From the NCBI RefSeq assembly GCF_004349065.1, contig NZ_SMKZ01000006.1:104736-168735 (forward strand): DNA of 64,000 nucleotides, in the 5' to 3' direction. Made by a program: the position numbers and the translations under genes. Numbering within the stretch: the first letter of the stretch is position 1; each line of letters opens with the position of its first letter. The DNA comes from Jiangella asiatica. Its GTDB lineage: Bacteria > Actinomycetota > Actinomycetes > Jiangellales > Jiangellaceae. Shown piece by piece: positions 59,162 to 64,000 of this stretch. The notes under the pieces were generated by a model. It did no database searches. It was not told the DNA's origin and was given only the letters and a program-made list of their open reading frames with translations.

Positions 59162-59245
59162 TCGAAATGATCACGTTCACCACGAGATCCCGTGTCGCAC
59201 CAGGCTTGTAAGCGTGGTGGGGCACACAGACGCCTGGTGGTGGGT
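59162..59245. repeat. Dispersed palindromic intergenic repeat, copy 3
   Basis: It begins TCGAAATGATCACGTTCACC and includes CCGTGTCGCACCAGGCTTG, matching the left arm and loop of the element at 31784-31877. The closing arm is absent. It lies in the gap between the YjbR start and the end of the pyridoxamine-oxidase-like gene. Confidence 0.65.
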
Positions 59246-59260
59246 GCACGGCGCCGCCCC

Positions 59261-59971
59261 TCAGGCGTCGCCCGGTCCGGTGAGTGCGACCACCGAGGCA
59301 GGGACGGCGACGCCGGGTCGCAGGTCGGGCGCGTCGACCGGCGAACCGTAGCCGTTGCGCAGGGGGACGATGCCCGCCCAGGCCGGACCGGCGACGTCCT
59401 CGGGAGGGTCGTCCGGCCAACGTTCGGAGACCTTCAGCGACCACTCGTGGATGGGCATGGCCAGCAGGATCGTTGCGGCCAGCTCGCGCTTCGTCGGCCC
59501 CCGCAGCTCCGTGGACCGGCCCGGCACGATTCGGTCGACCAGGATGTCGAGTCCGCGCCGCTTGGCCGCGCCGTCGAGTGTCGCGAACCGGCCGAACACG
59601 ACCGCGCTGCGATAGTGGAACGACGACTCGAACGCCGACCGTGCCACCACCACGGCGTCCATGGACGTCACCGTCAGCGAGGCGCGGGCACCGCCGGCCA
59701 GCGCCCGCAGCCACGACGACCCCGTCGACCCGTGCACCAGCACGGTGTCGCCGTCGCGGGCGACGGCCGTGGGGAACGCCACCGGATGCCCGCCGACGAC
59801 GACGGCGACGTGTGCCAGCACTACGTCGTCCAGGAGCCGATGCAGCGCGGCGCGATCGTCGACGGCCTTGTCCGACATCCGGGTCAGCCGTGTCGGTGCC
59901 GGTCCGGCGGCCTCGTGTCGCGCCATCGCAGCCTCCCGGTCGTCGTCGCCGTCACCGAAGTCACCCGTCAT
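59261..59971 (-). CDS. Pyridoxamine 5'-phosphate oxidase-family (NimA-like) flavoprotein
   Basis: A 236-residue protein. The split-barrel FMN domain has LHRLLDDVVLAHVAVVVGGHPVAFPTAVARDGDTVLVHGSTGSSWLRALAGGARASLTVTSMDAVVVARSAFESSFHYRSAVVFG, the pattern of the Pyridox_ox_2/NimA group, and ends IHEWSLKVSERW. It may reduce flavin-dependent substrates or bind heme or F420. It overlaps the upstream GNAT gene by 11 bases. Confidence 0.88.
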   Translation of the reverse strand: MTGDFGDGDDDREAAMARHEAAGPAPTRLTRMSDKAVDDRAALHRLLDDVVLAHVAVVVGGHPVAFPTAVARDGDTVLVHGSTGSSWLRALAGGARASLTVTSMDAVVVARSAFESSFHYRSAVVFGRFATLDGAAKRRGLDILVDRIVPGRSTELRGPTKRELAATILLAMPIHEWSLKVSERWPDDPPEDVAGPAWAGIVPLRNGYGSPVDAPDLRPGVAVPASVVALTGPGDA

Positions 59972-60488
59972 TGTGCGTGTCCGTCGCCGGTGACGCGAAG
60001 GAGATCCAGGTGTCGGGCGCCGCCTCGGGGCGGCCGGGCACCGGGCGGTGCTCCTCGGTCCACGCGTCGCCGGCGAGTTGCTGGGCCACCCGCCGCCAGA
60101 AGCGCACCGCCGTCACGTTGTCGTCCTGGAAGGCGACCTCCCAGGGGCCCGGATGTCGCGCGACAAGGTCGCGCACCGCGCGCAGGCCGACACCGCCGCG
60201 CCGCAGCGCGCGCACGACGAAGAAGGCGTTCAGCACCCGGACCGGGCCCGTCAGCCCGCGCACCAGAGCGAGCCCGACCGGCCGGTTGTCGCGGGTCAGC
60301 AGGTATGCGGCCCAGTCGTCCGGGTTCTCGAGGGCGGTGGTCAGGCGCGCGGTGTGGAACGTGCCGTCCGGGTCGGGGAGCGCGCCCCAGAACTCGGACA
60401 TGTCGTGGCGGAACATCAGCCACAGCCGCTCCAGGACGGGACGGTCGGCGGTGGCGACGGGTCGCAGGACGACGGGGGAGACGGACAC
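59961..60488 (-). CDS. GNAT-family N-acetyltransferase
   Basis: GTG at 60488 (VSVSPVVLRPVATADRPVLERLW) with AAGGAG eight bases upstream. The 175-residue protein has the GNAT order: LLTRDNRPVGLALVRGL, VLNAFFVVRALRRGGVGLRAV (acetyl-CoA-binding RxxGxG) and PWEVAFQDDNVTAVRFWRRVA. Substrate unknown. The downstream flavoprotein gene overlaps it, so the two are coupled. Confidence 0.88.
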   Translation of the reverse strand: MSVSPVVLRPVATADRPVLERLWLMFRHDMSEFWGALPDPDGTFHTARLTTALENPDDWAAYLLTRDNRPVGLALVRGLTGPVRVLNAFFVVRALRRGGVGLRAVRDLVARHPGPWEVAFQDDNVTAVRFWRRVAQQLAGDAWTEEHRPVPGRPEAAPDTWISFASPATDTHNDG

Positions 60489-60582
60489 GGGAGTTGCTCC
60501 TTCGACGGCGGCGTTCGGCTCGGCCCCTCCGCGGACGGACCGGCGGCAACTGCTGCGGTCGAGGAGAAGGGGCCCGAACAAC

Positions 60583-60616
60583 AGCCTCCCGGCCGAAAGA
60601 ATCCGGCCGGGAGGCT
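60583..60616. terminator. Hairpin terminator downstream of phoU
   Basis: AGCCTCCCGGCCG (60583-60595) and CGGCCGGGAGGCT (60604-60616) are exact complements around 8 bases. On the minus strand it lies 77 bases after the phoU stop (60693) and before the GNAT gene. There is no long T-run. Confidence 0.7.
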
Positions 60617-60692
60617 CACGTCGTCAATGCGTACGGTACCGCGCGGTGTCCCCATCCGGCGCCGCGGCGTCGGATCGCGCTGCCGCGCGGGG

Positions 60693-61358
60693 TCAGTGGC
60701 CGGCGGCGCTGTCGGCCCACTCGATCTCGCCGGTCACCAGGTAGCGCACGTTTGTGGCGATGTGCACGGCGTGGTCGGCGAAGCGCTCGTAGTAGCGGCC
60801 GAGCAGGGCGATGTCGACGGCCACCTCGACGCCGCGGTCCCAGCCGTCGTCGAACAGCACGAGGAACAGCGAGCGGTGCAGGTGGTCCATCTCGTTGTCG
60901 TCCTGGGCCAGCTCCGCCGCGGCGGCGATGTCGCGGGCCCGGACCACCTCGCAGGCCTTGGCCGACATGTCGACGGCCGCGCGGCCCATGGCGGCGAAGG
61001 TCTCGCGCAGCTCGTCCGGGACGGCGTGGTCCGGGTAGCGCATGCGCGCGACCTTGGCGACGTGCACGGCGAGGTCGCCCATCCGCTCGGCGTCGGACGT
61101 GGTGCGCAGTGCGGAGGTGACGATGCGCAGCTCGGAGGCGACCGGGCTCTGCGTGGCCATCAGCTCCAGGACTTCCTCGTCGATCTCGAGCTGGTCCCGG
61201 TTGATGCTGGAGTCGGCGGCCATGACCTTCTCGGCGGCGCCCAGGTCGGCCTCGAGCAGGGCGGTCGTGGCCAGGCCGATCTGCTCGCCGGTCTTGCGGA
61301 TCATGCCGATCAGCCGGCCGTTGATGTCGTCCAACTGCTCGCGATAGGCCTCGCGCAT
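60693..61358 (-). CDS. phoU: PhoU phosphate-signalling protein
   Basis: ATG at 61358 (MREAYREQLDDINGRLIGM, the usual PhoU start); an open frame upstream is not family-like. The 221-residue protein has two PhoU helical repeats: ...IDEEVLELMATQSPVASELRIVTSALRTTSDAERMGDLAVHVAKVAR and ...DIALLGRYYERFADHAVHIATNVRYLVTGE, with the metal-binding ExxxD pattern (ERMGD, ERFAD). It modulates the histidine kinase and phosphate uptake. Divergent from senX3-regX3 with a PHO box between. Confidence 0.96.
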   Translation of the reverse strand: MREAYREQLDDINGRLIGMIRKTGEQIGLATTALLEADLGAAEKVMAADSSINRDQLEIDEEVLELMATQSPVASELRIVTSALRTTSDAERMGDLAVHVAKVARMRYPDHAVPDELRETFAAMGRAAVDMSAKACEVVRARDIAAAAELAQDDNEMDHLHRSLFLVLFDDGWDRGVEVAVDIALLGRYYERFADHAVHIATNVRYLVTGEIEWADSAAGH

Positions 61359-61443
61359 ACGTTCGTCATCCTGTCGTCGCCTGGGGAAGGGCACATTGCT
61401 CCCGTCAGATCAGAGTAGGCGCTGAGTATGGCCGAGCAACGGC

Positions 61444-61476
61444 CCAAGGTGAATGCACAACGAAACCTAGGTGAAC
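61444..61476. promoter_or_regulatory. PHO box (RegX3/PhoP-type) between phoU and senX3
   Basis: On the minus strand three 11-bp units follow each other: GTTCACCTAGG, TTTCGTTGTGC and ATTCACCTTGG. The first and third match the GTTCACC-NNNN unit of actinobacterial PHO boxes; the middle one is degenerate. Located between the divergent phoU and senX3 starts, as in studied Streptomyces and Mycobacterium systems. Confidence 0.75.
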
Positions 61477-61544
61477 ATGCACTCGAAACAGCGCTGTGAA
61501 GTCTCTTGAAGTGGAGAGGAACCGGCTGCCGGGACATACCATCG

Positions 61545-62726
61545 GTGGATGTGGATGCCGTGACCGCCGGAGCGTTGGCCGCGTGTGTCGGCGCTGCGGT
61601 CGGCCTCGCGGCCGGCCTCGCGTTCAAAGCCAGCGAGCGGGCGCAGCGGACACCGCTGCCCGAACGTACCTCCCGCGTCCCCGAGGGCGTGGATGAGGTC
61701 CTGTCGGTGCTGCGTTCCAGCGCCATCGTCCTCGACAGCGCGCTCGACGTCGTCAAGGCGAGCCCGTCGGCCTACGCGTTCGGCCTGGTCCGCCACGACC
61801 GGCTGGCGGTGCCGGAGCTGGTCGAGCTCACCGAGCGGGTTCGGCGCGACGGGCAGATCCGCGAGGTCCAGCTCGAGATCCCGCGCTCGCGCGACACCAC
61901 GCAGACGCTGTACGTTTCGGCACGGGTGGCACCGCTCAACAGCAAGCTGCTGCTCGCGCTGGTCGAGGACCGCACCCACGAGATCCGCGTCGACGAGGTC
62001 CGGCGGGACTTCGTCGCCAACGTGTCGCACGAGCTCAAGACGCCGGTCGGCGCGCTGAGCCTGCTGGCGGAGGCGGTCGAGGACGCCAAGGACGACCCCG
62101 AGGCCGTGCAGCGCTTCGCCGAGCGCATGCAACGTGAGGGCTCTCGGCTCACCCGGCTGGTGCAGGAGATCATCGACCTGTCCAGGCTCCAGTACGACGA
62201 TCCGGTCCAGTCGCCGAAGCCGGTGGAGATCGACGACGTCGTGGAAGCGGCGCTGGACCGCAGCCGGGTCGAGGCGGAGAAGCGGAAGATCCGGCTCACC
62301 GCGGGCGGCGCTCCCGGGCTTCGGGTCCTCGGCAACATCGAGCAGCTGGTGATCGCGCTGGGCAACCTGGTCGAGAACGCCGTCAACTACAGCCCGCCCA
62401 ACACCCGCGTCGCCGTCGGCGTGCGCCGCCGCGACGACTTGGTCGAGATCAGCGTCACCGACCAGGGGTTCGGCATCGCCGAGACCGAGCTGGACCGGAT
62501 CTTCGAACGCTTCTACCGGGTTGATCCGGCACGGTCCCGGGCTACCGGTGGCACCGGCCTGGGTCTGTCCATCGTCAAGCACATCGCCGCCAGCCACGGC
62601 GGCGAGGTAGGCGTGTGGAGCGTGCAAGGAGCGGGGTCGACGTTCACTCTGCGCCTTCCGCTGCACCCGCACCGAGCCGGGCAACCGTCCGGGCTCGATA
62701 CGCCAGTTGGTAAGGAGACGCCGTGA
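61545..62726 (+). CDS. senX3: Sensor histidine kinase SenX3/PhoR
   Basis: GTG at 61545 is the likely start (VDVDAVTAGALAACVGAAVGL). The 393-residue protein has one or two N-terminal hydrophobic segments, a PAS-like region (VLRSSAIVLDSALDVVKASPSAY), and a kinase core: SHELKTPVG with phosphoacceptor H162, NLVENAVNYS (N box), VTDQGFGIAETELDRIFERFYRVD (G1/F boxes), GGTGLGLSIVKHIAASHGG (G2). Senses phosphate state through PhoU/Pst. Its stop overlaps the regX3 start by four bases (GTGA). Confidence 0.95.
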   Translation: MDVDAVTAGALAACVGAAVGLAAGLAFKASERAQRTPLPERTSRVPEGVDEVLSVLRSSAIVLDSALDVVKASPSAYAFGLVRHDRLAVPELVELTERVRRDGQIREVQLEIPRSRDTTQTLYVSARVAPLNSKLLLALVEDRTHEIRVDEVRRDFVANVSHELKTPVGALSLLAEAVEDAKDDPEAVQRFAERMQREGSRLTRLVQEIIDLSRLQYDDPVQSPKPVEIDDVVEAALDRSRVEAEKRKIRLTAGGAPGLRVLGNIEQLVIALGNLVENAVNYSPPNTRVAVGVRRRDDLVEISVTDQGFGIAETELDRIFERFYRVDPARSRATGGTGLGLSIVKHIAASHGGEVGVWSVQGAGSTFTLRLPLHPHRAGQPSGLDTPVGKETP

Positions 62727-63403
62727 CCCGCGTGCTCGTCGTCGAAGATGAGGATTCGTTCAGCGACGCCCTGTCGTACATGCTCCGCAAGGAAGGCTTC
62801 GACGTGGCCGTCTCGGCCACCGGCGATGACGCCCTCGAGGAGTTCGACCGGGGCGGAGCCGACCTGGTCCTGCTCGACCTGATGCTGCCGGGCCTGTCCG
62901 GTACCGAGGTGTGCCGCCAGCTCCGGCAGCGCTCCAGCGTGCCGGTCATCATGCTGACCGCGAAGGACTCCGAGGTCGACAAGGTGGTGGGCCTCGAGCT
63001 CGGCGCCGACGACTACGTCACCAAGCCATTCTCGTCCCGCGAGCTGGTCGCTCGCATCCGCGCGGTGCTGCGCCGCGGCACCGAGCCGACGGAGACCAGC
63101 CAGGCCGTGCTCGGTGCCGGTCCGGTCCGCATGGACGTCGACCGCCACGTCGTCACCGTCAACGGCGACACCGTCCGGCTGCCGCTGAAGGAGTTCGAGC
63201 TGCTCGAGCTGCTGCTGCGCAATGCCGGCCGGGTGCTCACCCGGGCCCAGCTGATCGACCGCATCTGGGGCGCGGACTACGTCGGCGACACCAAGACCCT
63301 AGACGTGCACGTCAAGCGGCTGCGCGCGAAGATCGAGCCGGACCCCGCGTCGCCGACGTACCTGCTCACGGTCCGCGGCCTGGGCTACAAGTTGGAGGCC
63401 TAG
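62723..63403 (+). CDS. regX3: Response regulator RegX3/PhoP
   Basis: A 226-residue OmpR-family regulator. The receiver (1-118) has D8-E9-D10 acidic pocket, phosphoacceptor D52 (LVLLDLMLPG), and K101 (VTKPFS). The C-terminal winged helix has LPLKEFELLELLLRNAGRVLTRAQLIDRIWG and TLDVHVKRLRAKIEPDPASP...VRGLGYKLE. With SenX3 it controls the phosphate-starvation regulon, including the phoU/senX3 region through the PHO box. Confidence 0.97.
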   Translation: MTRVLVVEDEDSFSDALSYMLRKEGFDVAVSATGDDALEEFDRGGADLVLLDLMLPGLSGTEVCRQLRQRSSVPVIMLTAKDSEVDKVVGLELGADDYVTKPFSSRELVARIRAVLRRGTEPTETSQAVLGAGPVRMDVDRHVVTVNGDTVRLPLKEFELLELLLRNAGRVLTRAQLIDRIWGADYVGDTKTLDVHVKRLRAKIEPDPASPTYLLTVRGLGYKLEA

Positions 63404-63617
63404 CTGGTCAGGCGCGCGCCGCCCTGGTGATGTGGCGGATCGGCGAGCGGGGTGGGTTCGTCGGCTCATCGTCCGCGCTGGCGCGTACTGCGACGGTCGC
63501 CCGTTGGCTCGCCGATGACAGCGATCGTGCACGCGACGTCCGAATGCGCAACGTGAGCAGCGCGCGAGGCTTCCGTGTGTATCCACAGACCGGCATGACA
63601 TGCCCAAGCCGGGCCCT

Positions 63618-64000
63618 TCAGAACGGCGGCGGGTCGGGATCGGTGGTGGGTCCGATGGGTTCTGGGTTGACGCGGTAGGTGCGGCCGGCTGGGCTGGTCC
63701 AGACGAGCACGCCTGGTTCGGGGCTGTCCAGGCGCCAGCCGTGCAGGGTTTTGTCGAGTTGGAAGCGGCGGGCGAGGGGCTGGAGGTTGTGCTCGCTGGT
63801 GGTGCCGCCGTCGTGGTAGGGGAGGCGGTGGTCGAGGTCGCACGCCGGCGCGGGGGTGTCGCTGGTGGGGAAGCGGCAGGTGCGGTCGCGGGCGATGATG
63901 AAGTCGACCAGTGCCTGCGGTGGCTGGTAGGTGGTGTGGCCGTAGTCCAGCAGCCGCCCGTCGACCGGGTCGGTGACCAGCCTTCGTAGGGTGGCGTCGG
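63618..64000 (-). CDS. DUF222/HNH endonuclease-domain protein, C-terminal part
   Basis: Minus-strand frame from the window end to TGA at 63618-63620. The 127 visible residues contain LVTDPVDGRLLDYGHTTYQPPQALVDFIIARDRTCRFPTSDTPAPACDLDHRLPYHDGGTTSEHNLQPLARR, the HNH nuclease domain of DUF222 (REP13E12-type) proteins: C-F-P, DLDH and HN with the metal-binding His. The DUF222 N-terminal domain lies beyond the window. These are frequent, variable genes in actinobacteria, often linked to mobile DNA. The 63404-63617 gap holds no gene. Confidence 0.88.
   Translation of the reverse strand, partial: DATLRRLVTDPVDGRLLDYGHTTYQPPQALVDFIIARDRTCRFPTSDTPAPACDLDHRLPYHDGGTTSEHNLQPLARRFQLDKTLHGWRLDSPEPGVLVWTSPAGRTYRVNPEPIGPTTDPDPPPF

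Overview
The window is high-GC actinobacterial DNA. Starts are often GTG, genes are tightly packed, and the families (PhoU with SenX3/RegX3, class F sortase, DUF222-HNH nuclease, DtxR-type iron box, CGNR and DUF5937-like regulators) are typical of filamentous actinomycetes and relatives. Species cannot be fixed from the sequence alone. No integrase, phage core genes, rRNA or CRISPR array is present. One intact tRNA (Lys-UUU, 36533-36605) is seen.

Left part, 1 to about 15.2 kb: an accessory and eroding region. It opens with a DUF262/HNH-like putative restriction protein, a PIN/antitoxin pair and two hypothetical genes, and ends at the 3' half of a tRNA-Asp beside a PIN gene that lost its start; this looks like an old integration boundary. 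Next come a class F sortase and a CHRD surface protein in overlap. From 7065 to 9665 three copies of a 15-bp direct repeat separate two segments with related inverted-repeat ends, each carrying one intact cargo gene (a MgsA/RarA C-terminal-like protein and an APH-type kinase). Several pseudogenes (PIN, HD phosphohydrolase, SWIM zinc finger, a small membrane protein) lie here, plus a second PIN/antitoxin pair.

15.3-26.2 kb: an ECF42-type sigma factor with its DGPF/YCII partner and a NUDIX gene, then a five-gene minus-strand NRPS-independent siderophore operon matching rhbABCDEF in order. Diaminobutyrate aminotransferase and decarboxylase would make 1,3-diaminopropane, which a fused acetyltransferase-monooxygenase would turn into the N-hydroxy-N-acetyl arm. 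Two IucA/IucC synthetases would join two arms to citrate (schizokinen/rhizobactin 1021 core). A 19-bp iron box precedes the operon. In the fused gene a perfect inverted repeat encodes part of the linker between the two enzymes.

26.2-48.7 kb: small regulator/effector units with visible operators: CGNR regulator and MFS pump, TetR and membrane protein, AraC regulators, and DUF2975 with a Cro-like regulator. There are also a VOC protein, a degenerate arginase-like protein, a PHP protein, a BBE oxidoreductase, a glycosyltransferase reading in frame from a collapsed GH92 mannosidase, and two methyltransferases.

48.7-64 kb: a two-TM STAND-like ATPase, an MFS pump with a divergent MarR gene, a secreted Ala/Asp/Glu repeat protein behind a 25-bp-stem terminator, a DJ-1/MarR pair, a sulfite-oxidase-like molybdoenzyme, a second BBE oxidoreductase, and phoU divergent from senX3-regX3 with a PHO box between them. 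The window ends in a DUF222-HNH gene. Three copies of a palindromic intergenic repeat are spread over 32 kb (27.0, 31.8 and 59.2 kb).
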